Assembly: GCA_963750295.1 (NCBI GenBank)
Contig: CAVVPY010000008.1
Coordinates: 248,001-312,000 of the forward strand
Origin: CAVVPY01 sp963750295
GTDB taxonomy: Bacteria > Actinomycetota > Actinomycetes > Mycobacteriales > Jatrophihabitantaceae
DNA length: 64,000 nt
Direction of reading: 5' to 3'
Each line of letters starts with the position of its first letter. Positions within the stretch are counted from its first letter, which is position 1. Of this stretch, positions 28,461 to 37,820 are shown piece after piece. A program made the position numbers and the translations under genes. The notes beneath the pieces are model-generated. The model made no database searches and had not been told where the DNA came from. It worked only from the letters and a program-made list of their open reading frames with translations.

Positions 28461-28474
28461 CGAAGCGTATGGGT

Positions 28475-28966
28475 TCAGGCGACGGCCTCGCCGAGCACCT
28501 CGTCGAGCACGATTTCGGCCTTGTCCTCGTTCGTTCCCTCGGCCAGGGCGAGTTCGCTGACGAGAATCTGTCGTGCCTTGGCGAGCATTCGCTTCTCGCC
28601 GGCCGACAGGCCACGGTCACGATCACGGCGCCAGAGATCGCGCACGACCTCGGCCACCTTGTTCACATCGCCAGAGGCGAGTTTCTCGCCATTGGCCTTG
28701 TAGCGGCGCGACCAGTTGGTGGGCTCCTCGGTGTGCGGCGCGCGGAGAACCTCGAAGACCTTGTCGAGGCCGTCCTGGCCCACGACGTCACGAACGCCGA
28801 CGATCTCGGCATTCTCGGCCGGTACCAGTACCGTCAGGTCACCTTGCGCCACCTTGAGCCGCAGGTAGGTCTTCTCGACTCCCTGCAACATCCGCTCTTC
28901 GATTGCTTCGATCAGAGCCGCTCCGTGATGGGGGTAGACAACGGTCTCGCCGACCTTGAACGTCAT
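28475..28966 (-). CDS. carD: RNA polymerase-binding transcription factor CarD
   Basis: A 163-aa essential regulator that binds the RNAP beta subunit and stabilises open complexes, notably at rRNA promoters. Seen: the Tudor-like RNAP-interaction domain VGETVVYPHHGAALIEAIEE at the N-terminus and a helical DNA-binding domain with the conserved WSRRY (Trp85 region wedges into the -10 fork). A strong AAGGAGG lies 9 nt before the ATG. First gene of the operon with ispD and ispF. Confidence 0.97.
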   Translation of the reverse strand: MTFKVGETVVYPHHGAALIEAIEERMLQGVEKTYLRLKVAQGDLTVLVPAENAEIVGVRDVVGQDGLDKVFEVLRAPHTEEPTNWSRRYKANGEKLASGDVNKVAEVVRDLWRRDRDRGLSAGEKRMLAKARQILVSELALAEGTNEDKAEIVLDEVLGEAVA

Positions 28967-28993
28967 GTGATAAAGCCTCCTTCAGCTATTGCC

Positions 28994-29002
28994 AGGATAA
29001 CA
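28994..29002 (-). promoter_or_regulatory. Extended -10 promoter of carD
   Basis: On the minus strand TGTTATCCT reads as TG-N-TATCCT, an extended -10 element. It would place the start of transcription near 28987, giving a leader of about 20 nt that still contains the Shine-Dalgarno. No good -35 was found, which fits an extended -10 type. Confidence 0.45.
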
Positions 29003-29224
29003 CGCGACACCCTCGCGGCGTCCGGCGAGAAAACTGCACCACATTGCCAAAACCCCGATAGATAAAGCGATTCCGGAACCGATTCGGACTTGACACATCG
29101 CCTCGGAACTGCACTGGCGCCGCGCCGAGGACCTCCGCGGGCAGAGCGCGGACGCCGCTCGATACCCTGTGCTGGGTCGCGCCAGACCGCGATTCACCCG
29201 CACCTCACGAGGAGTCGACGTGCC

Positions 29225-29863
29225 GTGACAGCACTATGCGCACCGTCAACGACAGCCGGCCCCACCCGTCCCGCCCGGCGCATCGCCACCGGCATCGCCG
29301 TCCTGGCGATGGCCGCACTGGTCTCGTCGTGCGCGGCCGGCATGAAGGCGCCGACAGCGGAGGTGAAGCCGGCTCTCGACGCAACCACCGCTGAGATCGG
29401 GGACATCCAACTCGCGACCGTTGCCCTGCACGCCCCGAGCGGTGCGGCGTACGAGTCCGGTCAGAGCGCACAGCTGACGATGGTGATCGTCAACAACGGG
29501 CGCCGCTCCGACACCCTGGTCAGCGTCACCACGCCCGCGTTCGCCGGTTGGGGCATCGTGCCCACCGCGGATGCGACAAATGCCGCGGCGACCGGCGCGG
29601 CGGGCGTCACGATCGCTGCCGGCTCGGCCGTCCAGCTCGGTCTGCAGAACCTCGGCACCACCCCCGACGGTGCCTCGGCACAGACCCTCGTGCTGCGCAG
29701 CCTCACGGCGGGCGCCAGCCCGCTGTACCCGGGCAGCTCGATCAAGATCACGTTCGGCTTCGCCCGGGCCGGCTCGACGACGGTGACGGTCCCGGTCCAG
29801 CTCTCCGACTCGGGCGCAGGGAACGCGGTCATCGAGGCCCCGTCCGGCGCCCCGCCCGAGTAA
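29225..29863 (+). CDS. Secreted lipoprotein, LpqE-like
   Basis: A 212-aa lipoprotein. The signal peptide has a basic start (ARR), a hydrophobic core and a lipobox ending VSSC, so the mature protein begins at Cys and is lipid-anchored. The mature part resembles the copper-chaperone-like Ig fold (TMVIVNNGRRSDTLVSV) but the Met/His copper ligands of PCuAC are not evident. Its position between carD and radA is that of M. tuberculosis LpqE (Rv3584). GTG start with GAGGAG about 10 nt upstream. Confidence 0.75.
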   Translation: MTALCAPSTTAGPTRPARRIATGIAVLAMAALVSSCAAGMKAPTAEVKPALDATTAEIGDIQLATVALHAPSGAAYESGQSAQLTMVIVNNGRRSDTLVSVTTPAFAGWGIVPTADATNAAATGAAGVTIAAGSAVQLGLQNLGTTPDGASAQTLVLRSLTAGASPLYPGSSIKITFGFARAGSTTVTVPVQLSDSGAGNAVIEAPSGAPPE

Positions 29864-29922
29864 CCCCGCCGCCGCCGGAGCGCTTGCCTCGAAGTGTCGG
29901 TGCTCGCGGTTAGCGTGGCGCC

Positions 29923-31374
29923 ATGACCAAGGCGAGCACGGTGCGGGCGGCCGGGTACCGCTGCACCGATTGCGGCACCGACTCGCTGCGCTGGGTCGGT
30001 CGGTGCCCGGAGTGCCAGGCCTGGGGCACGGTCCTCGAAGCCGGCGCGACCGGCCGCCGATCAGCGTCGGTTGCCGCCGGCCCGGTGACCCGGCCCGCCC
30101 AACCGATCGGCGAGTTGTCACCGGATGAGGCCCGCGCGCGGCCCACCGGTGTCGCCGAACTCGACCGCGTGCTCGGCGGCGGGCTCGTCCCCGGCTCGGT
30201 CGTGTTGTTGGCCGGCGAGCCGGGTGTCGGCAAGTCCACCCTGCTGCTCGAGGTCGCCCACCGGTTTGCGGCCGGTGGCGGCCGCTCGCTCGTCGTCACC
30301 GGCGAGGAATCCACGGCACAGGTCCGGCTCCGCGCCGAGCGGATCGCCTGCGTACACCCGCAGCTCTACCTTGCCGCCGAGAACGATCTGGGCGCGCTGC
30401 TCACCCATGTCCAGGACGTCCAGCCGGGGCTGCTCGTCGTCGACTCGGTGCAGACGATCTCGTCCGACGGCATCGACAGCGGTGCCGGCGGCGTACCCCA
30501 GATCCGCGCCGTGGCCGCCGCGCTGATCGCCGCGGCGAAGGAGCGCGGGATCGCCACGGTGCTCGTCGGGCACGTGACGAAGGACGGCGGCATCGCCGGC
30601 CCCCGCGCTCTCGAGCACCTGGTCGACGTCGTGCTGCACTTCGAGGGTGATCGGCATTCCGCGCTGCGCCTGGTGCGCGCCACCAAGAATCGCTACGGGG
30701 CTGCGGACGAGGTCGGCTGCTTCGAGATGCGCGAGGACGGGATCGTCGGCCTGAGCGACCCGTCCGGGCTGTTCCTGTCCGACCGCGCGTCCGCCGTCGC
30801 GGGGACCTGCGTGACGATCACCGTCGAGGGACGGCGACCGCTGGTCACCGAGATCCAGGCCCTGGTCAACCGGCAGACGGGGGGTGGGACGCCACGACGG
30901 GCCGTGAGTGACCTCGACTCCGCACGGGTGGCGATGCTGCTCGCCGTGCTCGCCCGCCACGGCCGGTTGCCGCTCGGCGAGCACGACGTGTACGTCGCGA
31001 CCGTCGGTGGGCTCGCTGCGCACGAGCCGGCCGCCGACCTCGGCATCGCGCTCGCGCTGGCCTCGGCCGCCCGCGAGGCACCGGTACCGCCGACCTTGTG
31101 CGCGATCGGCGAGGTGTCGCTGTCCGGGGACATCCGTCGCGTCCCCGCGGTGGGCCGGCGGCTCGCCGAAGCGGCCCGGCTCGGGTTCACAACGGCCCTC
31201 GTCCCGGCCTCGCACGCCGGTGAGCCGATCGCGCCGGGCCCGGCCGAGAACATCCGGGTGATACCCGTGGCGAGCATCGGCGACGCCCTCACGGCGGTGC
31301 TGAATCTGAGTGGTCGGGCAACGACCGAGCGCCGCGTGGCGCTGCGACCGGTACCCGGTGGCCGGGCGACCTAG
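29923..31374 (+). CDS. radA: DNA repair protein RadA (Sms)
   Basis: A 483-aa branch-migration ATPase for recombination intermediates. Seen: N-terminal zinc finger Cys14, Cys17, Cys28, Cys31; Walker A GEPGVGKST at 98-106; the RadA-specific KNRYG at 255-259; and the C-terminal Lon-protease-like domain with VGG and DLGIALALAS. It is 32 nt upstream of disA, the standard actinobacterial and Firmicute pairing. Confidence 0.97.
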   Translation: MTKASTVRAAGYRCTDCGTDSLRWVGRCPECQAWGTVLEAGATGRRSASVAAGPVTRPAQPIGELSPDEARARPTGVAELDRVLGGGLVPGSVVLLAGEPGVGKSTLLLEVAHRFAAGGGRSLVVTGEESTAQVRLRAERIACVHPQLYLAAENDLGALLTHVQDVQPGLLVVDSVQTISSDGIDSGAGGVPQIRAVAAALIAAAKERGIATVLVGHVTKDGGIAGPRALEHLVDVVLHFEGDRHSALRLVRATKNRYGAADEVGCFEMREDGIVGLSDPSGLFLSDRASAVAGTCVTITVEGRRPLVTEIQALVNRQTGGGTPRRAVSDLDSARVAMLLAVLARHGRLPLGEHDVYVATVGGLAAHEPAADLGIALALASAAREAPVPPTLCAIGEVSLSGDIRRVPAVGRRLAEAARLGFTTALVPASHAGEPIAPGPAENIRVIPVASIGDALTAVLNLSGRATTERRVALRPVPGGRAT

Positions 31375-31406
31375 ACTGGCCGCACCTGCACGGGCAAGGA
31401 GCGCCG

Positions 31407-32486
31407 GTGACGACGACCGAGAACGACGAGACGCTGCGCGGCGTCCTCGCGACCGTTGCCCCGGGCACCTGGTTGCGCGACGGTCTCGAGCGGATCCTGC
31501 GGGGCAACACCGGCGCGCTGGTCGTCATCGGCTGGGACCGCACCGTCGAGATGCTGTGCACCGGCGGGTTCCCGCTCGACGTCGAGTTCTCCGCCACCCG
31601 GCTGCGCGAACTGTGCAAGATGGACGGCGCGGTGGTGCTGAGCAGCGACGGTGAGCGGATCGTCCGCGCCGCGACGCACCTGATGCCCGACCCGGCGATC
31701 CCGACCGAAGAGGCCGGGACGAGGCACCGCACGGCGCAGCGGATGGCGCGGCAGACCGGTTACCCGGTGTTCTCGGTGTCGCAGTCGATGCGGATCATCA
31801 GTCTCTACCTCGGTGAGCGCCGCTACGTCCTCGGCAGCACCGGTGAGCTGCTCACCCGCGCCAACCAGGCGATCGCCACGCTCGAGCGCTACAAGGCGCG
31901 CCTGGACGAGGTGTCAGCGGCCCTCTCGGCGCTCGAGATCGAGGATCTCGTCACCGTCCGCGACGTCGCCCTGGTGACCCAGCGGATGGAGATGGTGCGC
32001 CGGATCGCCGACGAGATCACCGGCGAGGTCGTCGAGCTGGGAACCGACGGCCGGCTGCTCGCGCTGCAGCTCGAGGAGTTGATGGCAGGCGTGGACGCCG
32101 ACCGTGACCTCATCGTCCGCGACTACGTGCCGAGCGGGCGCCGAGCCCGTACCCCGGCACAGGTCCAGGCCGAACTCGCGCAATTGTCGGCGATCGACCT
32201 GCTGGACCTGCCCCAGGTCGCCCGCGCGATGGGACTGGCCAGCAGCTCGGAAGGTCTCGAGTCGGCCGCCAGCCCGCGCGGGCACCGGCTGGTGTCGCGC
32301 GTGCCGCGGATGCCACCGACGATCCTCGACCGGGTCGTCGAACATTTCGGTGGCCTGCAGAAGCTGCTCGCCGCGTCTGCCGAGGACCTGCAGGTGGTCG
32401 ACGGCGTCGGCGAGACCCGCGCCCGTGCCGTCCGCGAGGCGATCTCGCGGCTGGCCGAGGTCTCGATCATCGACCGTTATTCCTAA
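31407..32486 (+). CDS. disA: Diadenylate cyclase DisA
   Basis: A 359-aa DNA-integrity scanning protein that makes c-di-AMP from two ATP. The DAC domain has DGA at 73-75 and RHRTA at 106-110, the two catalytic motifs. A long helical linker (about 140-290) and a C-terminal helix-hairpin-helix domain (DGVGETRARAVREAI) for branched DNA follow. AAGGAG precedes the GTG. No c-di-AMP phosphodiesterase or ydaO-type riboswitch was found in the window. Confidence 0.96.
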   Translation: MTTTENDETLRGVLATVAPGTWLRDGLERILRGNTGALVVIGWDRTVEMLCTGGFPLDVEFSATRLRELCKMDGAVVLSSDGERIVRAATHLMPDPAIPTEEAGTRHRTAQRMARQTGYPVFSVSQSMRIISLYLGERRYVLGSTGELLTRANQAIATLERYKARLDEVSAALSALEIEDLVTVRDVALVTQRMEMVRRIADEITGEVVELGTDGRLLALQLEELMAGVDADRDLIVRDYVPSGRRARTPAQVQAELAQLSAIDLLDLPQVARAMGLASSSEGLESAASPRGHRLVSRVPRMPPTILDRVVEHFGGLQKLLAASAEDLQVVDGVGETRARAVREAISRLAEVSIIDRYS

Positions 32487-32488
32487 GC

Positions 32489-33181
32489 TCAGCTGATCGA
32501 GAACTGGGCGGCCGCGCCGTCCTTGCCCGACAGCGACGCGTAGAGCGTGTAGGTGCCCGCGCCGACCCGCTGCCTGGTCCCCATGCAGTCCGGTTCGGAT
32601 GACAGACCCGACCACACGATGCTCACCCGGACCGGCGCACCGACGGCAAGAGTTCGCATGCTCGCGCCCGGAACGATCTTGCAGTCGTGGCTGCCCCACA
32701 CTCGCGAGGCGCCGTTGTAGACGCGTAGCAGGATCTGCGTGTCGGACAGGTCCTGGACGCACGGTGACGAGCCGGTGTTGGTGACCTGCATCGACAGGAC
32801 CGGGCTGGCACCGACCGCATAGGTGGTGTGGTCGCTGACCGCTCGGACGTCGAGTTTCGCTGCCACGCAGGCCGCGGGGGCGACCGAGGACGACATCGTC
32901 GACGACACGCGGGAGGACGGGCTGGTGGACGACGGGCTGGTGGACCCCGCCCTCGCCGGGGTAGATGCCGGTGACCGGCGGGGCGTTGAGGACGTGCTCG
33001 GGACCGGCGCTGGTGAGCTCCCCCCGCTCGATCCCTGCCCGACCGGGGCCGAGTTGTCACCGGCCAGCAGCACCCGCGCGGTGATGACGAAGAGCATGAT
33101 CAGCACCAGCACCGATCCGACAAGAAACATCCGTCGGCGCCAGTACACCGATCGCGGCTCGGATCCGAGGGGGTGAAACAT
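32489..33181 (-). CDS. Single-pass membrane protein with extracytoplasmic domain (Rv3587c-like)
   Basis: A 230-aa protein with a short cytosolic N-terminus, one transmembrane helix (about 18-40) and a Ser/Thr/Pro-rich linker (about 45-100) that may cross the cell wall. The C-terminal domain has four cysteines (AAC, SPC, HDC, DC) likely to form two disulfides. Location between disA and mutY equals that of Rv3587c, which is annotated as a membrane protein of unknown function. Its 3' end lies 2 nt from the convergent disA stop. Confidence 0.75.
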   Translation of the reverse strand: MFHPLGSEPRSVYWRRRMFLVGSVLVLIMLFVITARVLLAGDNSAPVGQGSSGGSSPAPVPSTSSTPRRSPASTPARAGSTSPSSTSPSSRVSSTMSSSVAPAACVAAKLDVRAVSDHTTYAVGASPVLSMQVTNTGSSPCVQDLSDTQILLRVYNGASRVWGSHDCKIVPGASMRTLAVGAPVRVSIVWSGLSSEPDCMGTRQRVGAGTYTLYASLSGKDGAAAQFSIS

Positions 33182-33264
33182 GACCCGGCCACGTTATCGC
33201 CCGCGGCTGTGGCTTCGCCGCCCGACGCGCGTGCACCACGCGGGCGAACTCGTGCGACGATGCC

Positions 33265-34143
33265 GTGACGATGACCGACCCGCTCGTCACACGCGTCCTG
33301 TGCTGGTACGACGCGGCGGCCCGTGACCTGCCGTGGCGCGCCGCTGGCATCGGCGCCTGGCCGGTGCTGGTCAGCGAGGTCATGCTGCAACAGACCCCCG
33401 TCGCCCGAGTGCTGCCCGCTTACCGCGCCTGGCTGGCCCGGTGGCCCGAACCTGCCGATCTCGCGGCCGCAGCGCCCGGCGACGCGGTACGGATGTGGGG
33501 CAAGCTCGGCTACCCGCGTCGCGCTCTTCGGTTGCATGCGTGCGCAATCGAGATCGTGACCCGCTTCGACGGCAGCGTGCCGTCCGAGGTCGCAGCGCTG
33601 GAGACCCTGCCGGGTGTGGGCGGCTACACCGCCCGCGCCGTCGCGGCCTTCGCCTTCGGTCAGCGGCAGCCGGTGGTCGACACCAACGTGCGCCGCGTGG
33701 TCGCCCGCGCGATCGGGGGCGAGGCCGACGCCGGTCCGCCGTCGGCGTCACGTGACCAGGCCGCCGTAGCGGCGCTGCTACCGGACCAGCCGCACGAGTC
33801 GGCCCGGTTCAGCGTCGCGGTGATGGAGCTCGGTGCGCTGGTGTGCGTGGCGCGCACCCCACGGTGCGCCCAGTGCCCGCTGCTCGACAGCTGCGCGTGG
33901 CGCGCCGCGGGATCGCCGTCCTCCGCCGGGCCGGCAGCGCGTCCACAGCGATTCGCCGGTACCGACCGCCAGGTACGCGGCCTGCTGCTGGACGTGCTGC
34001 GCGCTTCGCCCGGTCCGGTGCCGGCAGCGGCACTGGACGTGGTGTGGCCCGATCCCGAACAGCGTGCGCGCGCGTTGCACAGCCTGCTCGCCGACGGTCT
34101 AGTCGTCCGCCACACGGACGCGCGCTACGCTCTGCCGTCCTGA
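33265..34143 (+). CDS. mutY: A/G-specific adenine glycosylase MutY
   Basis: A 292-aa base-excision enzyme removing A opposite 8-oxoG. Seen: the catalytic Glu in VSEVMLQQTPV, helix-hairpin-helix LPGVGGYTARAV, catalytic Asp in VVDTNVRRVV, and a [4Fe-4S] loop with Cys pattern C-x6-C-x2-C-x5-C (CVARTPRCAQCPLLDSC). A short C-terminal domain replaces a full MutT-like 8-oxoG reader, as is usual in actinobacteria. GTG 33265 and ATG 33271 are both possible; no clear Shine-Dalgarno is seen. Confidence 0.95.
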   Translation: MTMTDPLVTRVLCWYDAAARDLPWRAAGIGAWPVLVSEVMLQQTPVARVLPAYRAWLARWPEPADLAAAAPGDAVRMWGKLGYPRRALRLHACAIEIVTRFDGSVPSEVAALETLPGVGGYTARAVAAFAFGQRQPVVDTNVRRVVARAIGGEADAGPPSASRDQAAVAALLPDQPHESARFSVAVMELGALVCVARTPRCAQCPLLDSCAWRAAGSPSSAGPAARPQRFAGTDRQVRGLLLDVLRASPGPVPAAALDVVWPDPEQRARALHSLLADGLVVRHTDARYALPS

Positions 34144-34174
34144 CGAGGCGCACACCGAGGCCCGGGACCGCCGT

Positions 34175-34215
34175 CATGGATGGTCCGGCTCGGATCCACG
34201 TCCGGACTTTCCATG
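34175..34215 (+). terminator. Hairpin terminator after mutY
   Basis: Nested stem CATGGA/TCCATG and GTCCGG/CCGGAC separated by symmetric 2-nt internal bulges, with a 13-nt apical loop. It lies 32 nt after the mutY stop and is not followed by a U-tract. Confidence 0.55.
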
Positions 34216-34220
34216 CCAGA

Positions 34221-34248
34221 GAATGATCTTCGCTCTCAGCGAATGATC
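34221..34248 (+). promoter_or_regulatory. Palindromic operator (ClgR-like) within an 8-bp direct repeat
   Basis: A perfect inverted repeat TTCGC-N5-GCGAA (34229-34243) lies between and overlaps two copies of GAATGATC that start 20 bp apart (34221 and 34241). TTCGC-N5-GCGAA equals the published core of the actinobacterial ClgR binding site. It lies about 80 bp upstream of the secreted protein gene. Binding by ClgR is inference. Confidence 0.45.
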
Positions 34249-34323
34249 ATGTGAGGTGCTGATCGCGACATCATGACGCGGTCCCGTTCTGGGGCAGCCA
34301 GCACTCTGGAAGGAATCCCCCGC

Positions 34324-35139
34324 ATGCATAAGTTCACGAAAGCCGCCGTCGCGGCAGCGCTCGCCATCGCGGCGGGCGCCGTCGGCTACGGGGTGGCCGA
34401 TGCGTCGTCGCCACCACGGACCAACGGGGCCGCCGCGGCGCACCCGTTCAGCACCACCGGGCCGTCGGTGACCGAGAACAGCTTCGTCCCGCTCACGCCC
34501 TGCCGCATCGCCAGCACCTTGCTGGCCGATGGCCCCTATGCGAACGGCGAGTCCCGGAGCTACGTCGTGCGCGGGAAGAGTGGATTCCCGTCCCAGGGCG
34601 GTAAGTCCGGCGGTTGCAAGGTGCCGTTGTACGCGAGCGCGGTCGATCTCACCGTGACCGCCTTCGGGGCGACCGGCAGCGGCCGTTTCGTTGCCTACCC
34701 CGCCGACGCCAGTACGCCCCTTGCCAGCACGACGCGCTACAACGAAGGCATCCAGAGTTCCGGCAGCACGGCGGTCAAGCTCGCCACGAGCGGCAGCTTC
34801 GATCTGAAGGTGAAGAACAACTTCGCCACCGCTGGCCTCGTCATCGACGTCTCGGGTTACTTCGCCCCGCCGCTCAACGCCTACGTCGGCACGGACGGCA
34901 CCCTCGCGCAGACCAGCGGACGAGCAATCGCCTCGGAGCGGGAGTCGGTCGGCCAGTACAACGTCTACTTCGATCGTGACGTGTCAAAGTGCTCGTACAC
35001 GGTCACGCCGTTCGACCAGAACTGGAGCGTCGCCGTCGGCCCCGGCCCGGTGGACCGGGGCGTGCACGTGTACATCCACGACCCGGTCGATCCGTTCGCC
35101 TCGCACGACACCAGCTTCTACATGCAGGTGACCTGCTGA
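34324..35139 (+). CDS. Secreted protein of unknown function
   Basis: A 271-aa exported protein. A Sec signal peptide (basic MHKFTK, hydrophobic Ala-rich core, cleavage near VADA|SS) is clear. Mature part: FVPLTPCRI, a motif seen at the start of beta-rich repeats in actinobacterial surface proteins, then DLTVTAFGATGSGRFVAYPAD and VIDVSGYFAPP; a second small domain with a Cys pair follows. GGAAGGA upstream supports ATG 34324. It is inserted between mutY and clpC, which are closer neighbours in related genomes. No enzymatic motif is visible. Confidence 0.75.
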   Translation: MHKFTKAAVAAALAIAAGAVGYGVADASSPPRTNGAAAAHPFSTTGPSVTENSFVPLTPCRIASTLLADGPYANGESRSYVVRGKSGFPSQGGKSGGCKVPLYASAVDLTVTAFGATGSGRFVAYPADASTPLASTTRYNEGIQSSGSTAVKLATSGSFDLKVKNNFATAGLVIDVSGYFAPPLNAYVGTDGTLAQTSGRAIASERESVGQYNVYFDRDVSKCSYTVTPFDQNWSVAVGPGPVDRGVHVYIHDPVDPFASHDTSFYMQVTC

Positions 35140-35287
35140 CCCGATCACCGCACTGAGACGGAAAGGGCCCCGGTTCGCGCGTAAAGCGCTTCCCAGCGCG
35201 AGCCGGGGACCCGATCACCACACCGACGGGTACGGGCCGCCCGTACGCGCGTAAAAATGCTCTTCCAGCGCGAACGGGTGGCCCGTA
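35139..35287. repeat. Two tandem 70-nt units, each with a long stem-loop
   Basis: Copies begin at 35139 and 35209 with ACCCGATCACC. Copy 1 forms a 13-bp stem (35168-35180 with 35196-35208, one G-U) and a 15-nt loop. Copy 2 forms a 20-bp stem (35231-35250 with 35268-35287, one A-A mismatch and one G-U) and a 17-nt loop. The CGCGC/GCGCG upper stem and loop start GTAAA are kept, while lower stems differ but still pair. It sits between the convergent secreted-protein and clpC genes and probably acts at least as a bidirectional terminator. Confidence 0.75.
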
Positions 35288-35306
35288 TCCGTCACCCAGG
35301 TTCGAG

Positions 35307-37820
35307 TTACTCCGCCGTAATCCCCGCCGGCGGCTCGTCGAGCGCGAGCGCGGACGGCTTGGGCTCACCGCGGAAGGTGAACTTGCGCGGCCCGTCCTTC
35401 ACCATCGCGTCCTCGGGCTCGGTACCCACGACGACGATCTGACCAGCTTCGACCTCGCCGAAGAGGATCTTCTCCGACAGCGCGTCCTCGATCTCACGCT
35501 GGATCGTGCGCCGCAGCGGTCGTGCGCCCAGCACCGGGTCGTAACCCTTCTTGGCCAGCAGCGCCTTCGCGTCGCCGGTCAGTTCCAGGCCCATGTCCTT
35601 GTTGCGCAACTGCACGTCGAGGCGGGCGACCATCAGATCGACGATCAAGACGATCTCTTCCTCGGTGAGCTGGTGGAAGACGATGATGTCGTCGATGCGG
35701 TTGAGGAACTCAGGCCGGAAATGCTGCTTGAGCTCGTCGTTGACCTTCTGCTTCATCCGGTCGTAGTTCGAGTCGGTGTCATTGAGCGCCTGCAACCCGA
35801 AACTCACGGACTTCGACACGTCGCGCGTGCCGAGGTTCGTCGTCAGGATCAGCACGGTGTTCTTGAAGTCGACGACACGACCCTGGCCATCGGTCAGGCG
35901 GCCGTCCTCGAGCACCTGCAGCAGCGTGTTGAACACGTCCGGGTGCGCCTTCTCGATCTCGTCGAACAGCACCACCGAGAAGGGCTTCCGGCGGACCTTC
36001 TCGGTCAGCTGGCCACCCTCGTCGTACCCGACGTAACCAGGGGGCGCGCCGACCAGCCGCGACACGGTGTACCTGTCGTGGAACTCGGACATGTCGAGCT
36101 GGATGAGGGAGTTGTCGTCGCCGAAGAGGAACTCGGCCAGCGCCTTGGACAGCTCGGTCTTACCCACACCGGACGGGCCGGCGAAGATGAACGACCCGCC
36201 GGGACGCTTGGGGTCCTTCAGCCCTGCTCGGGTACGACGGATCGCCTGCGACACGGCCTTGATCGCCTGCTGCTGGCCGACGACGCGCTTGTGCAGCTCG
36301 TCCTCCATCCGCAGCAGGCGGGCGGTCTCCTCCTCGGTGAGCTTGAAGACCGGGATACCCGTCCAGTTCGCGAGGACCTCGGCGATCTGCTCGTCGTCGA
36401 CCTCGGCCACGACGTCCAGATCCCCGGCGCGCCACTCCTGCTCACGCTTGGCCTTCTCGCCCTGCAACTGCTTCTCGCGGTCGCGCAGCGAGGCGGCCTT
36501 CTCGAAGTCCTGCGCGTCGATGGCCGACTCCTTCTCGCGGCGCACAGTGGCGATCCGCTCGTCGAAGTCACGCAGGTCCGGCGGGGCGGTCATCCGGCGG
36601 ATGCGCATCCGCGCGCCCGCCTCGTCGATGAGGTCGATCGCCTTGTCGGGCAGGAACCGGTCGCTGATGTAGCGGTCGGCGAGTCCGGCGGCAGCCACAA
36701 GGGCGGCGTCGGTGATGGACACCCGGTGGTGCGCCTCGTAGCGGTCGCGCAGACCCTTGAGGATCTCGATCGTGTGCGCGACCGTCGGCTCGCCGACCTG
36801 CACCGGCTGGAAGCGTCGTTCGAGGGCGGCGTCCTTCTCGACGTACTTGCGGTACTCGTCCAGGGTGGTGGCGCCGATGGTCTGCAGCTCGCCGCGGGCC
36901 AGCATCGGCTTGAGGATGCTGGCGGCGTCGATCGCGCCCTCGGCAGCGCCTGCGCCGACGAGCGTGTGGATCTCGTCGATGAACAAGATGATGTCGCCGC
37001 GGGTCCGGATCTCTTTCAGGACCTTCTTCAGCCGCTCCTCGAAGTCACCGCGGTAACGGCTACCCGCCACCAGCGACCCGAGGTCGAGCGTGTAGAGCTG
37101 CTTGTCCTTCAGCGTCTCGGGCACCTCGCCCTTGACGATGGCCTGGGCGAGGCCCTCGACCACGGCGGTCTTGCCGACGCCCGGCTCGCCGATGAGCACC
37201 GGGTTGTTCTTGGTGCGACGCGAGAGCACCTGCATCAGCCGCTCGATCACGTTCTCGCGGCCGATGACCGGGTCGACCTTGCCCTCGCGAGCGAGCTGGG
37301 TGAGGTTGCGGCCGAACTGGTCCAGGACGAGCGAGGTGGACGGTGTCGACTCGGACGTGGTGCCGGCCGGTTCGCCCTTGCTCTGGTAGCCGTTGAGCAG
37401 CTGGATGACCTGCTGGCGCACCTTGTTCAGGTCGGCGCCGAGCTTGACCAGCACCTGCGCCGCGACACCCTCGCCCTCGCGGATCAGGCCGAGCAGGATG
37501 TGCTCGGTGCCGATGTAGTTGTGGCCCAGCTGCAGCGCTTCGCGCAAGCTCAGCTCGAGCACCTTCTTGGCCCGCGGCGTGAACGGGATGTGCCCGCTCG
37601 GCGCCTGCTGGCCCTGGCCGATGATCTCCTCGACCTGCTGACGCACCGCGTCCAAGGAGATCCCGAGCGACTCGAGGGCCTTGGCGGCGACGCCTTCGCC
37701 CTCGTGGATCAGGCCGAGCAGGATGTGCTCGGTACCGATGTAGTTGTGGTTGAGCATCCTGGCTTCTTCCTGTGCCAGGACGACGACGCGACGCGCGCGG
37801 TCAGTGAACCTCTCGAACAT
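35307..37820 (-). CDS. clpC: ATP-dependent Clp protease ATPase subunit ClpC
   Basis: An 837-aa Hsp100 unfoldase that feeds ClpP. Seen: duplicated N-terminal repeats (IGTEHILLGLI at about 28-38 and 103-113), NBD1 Walker A GEPGVGKT at 211-218, a UVR-like coiled-coil M domain (about 420-460), NBD2 Walker A GPSGVGKTE and the sensor regions. GGAAGGAG lies 10 nt before ATG. It corresponds to essential mycobacterial ClpC1. A ClgR-like site lies about 215 bp upstream. Confidence 0.98.
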   Translation of the reverse strand: MFERFTDRARRVVVLAQEEARMLNHNYIGTEHILLGLIHEGEGVAAKALESLGISLDAVRQQVEEIIGQGQQAPSGHIPFTPRAKKVLELSLREALQLGHNYIGTEHILLGLIREGEGVAAQVLVKLGADLNKVRQQVIQLLNGYQSKGEPAGTTSESTPSTSLVLDQFGRNLTQLAREGKVDPVIGRENVIERLMQVLSRRTKNNPVLIGEPGVGKTAVVEGLAQAIVKGEVPETLKDKQLYTLDLGSLVAGSRYRGDFEERLKKVLKEIRTRGDIILFIDEIHTLVGAGAAEGAIDAASILKPMLARGELQTIGATTLDEYRKYVEKDAALERRFQPVQVGEPTVAHTIEILKGLRDRYEAHHRVSITDAALVAAAGLADRYISDRFLPDKAIDLIDEAGARMRIRRMTAPPDLRDFDERIATVRREKESAIDAQDFEKAASLRDREKQLQGEKAKREQEWRAGDLDVVAEVDDEQIAEVLANWTGIPVFKLTEEETARLLRMEDELHKRVVGQQQAIKAVSQAIRRTRAGLKDPKRPGGSFIFAGPSGVGKTELSKALAEFLFGDDNSLIQLDMSEFHDRYTVSRLVGAPPGYVGYDEGGQLTEKVRRKPFSVVLFDEIEKAHPDVFNTLLQVLEDGRLTDGQGRVVDFKNTVLILTTNLGTRDVSKSVSFGLQALNDTDSNYDRMKQKVNDELKQHFRPEFLNRIDDIIVFHQLTEEEIVLIVDLMVARLDVQLRNKDMGLELTGDAKALLAKKGYDPVLGARPLRRTIQREIEDALSEKILFGEVEAGQIVVVGTEPEDAMVKDGPRKFTFRGEPKPSALALDEPPAGITAE

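Noticed and set aside
29864..31406. c-di-AMP (ydaO-type) riboswitch near radA-disA
   Set aside because: The gaps are under 60 nt and contain no conserved ydaO core.
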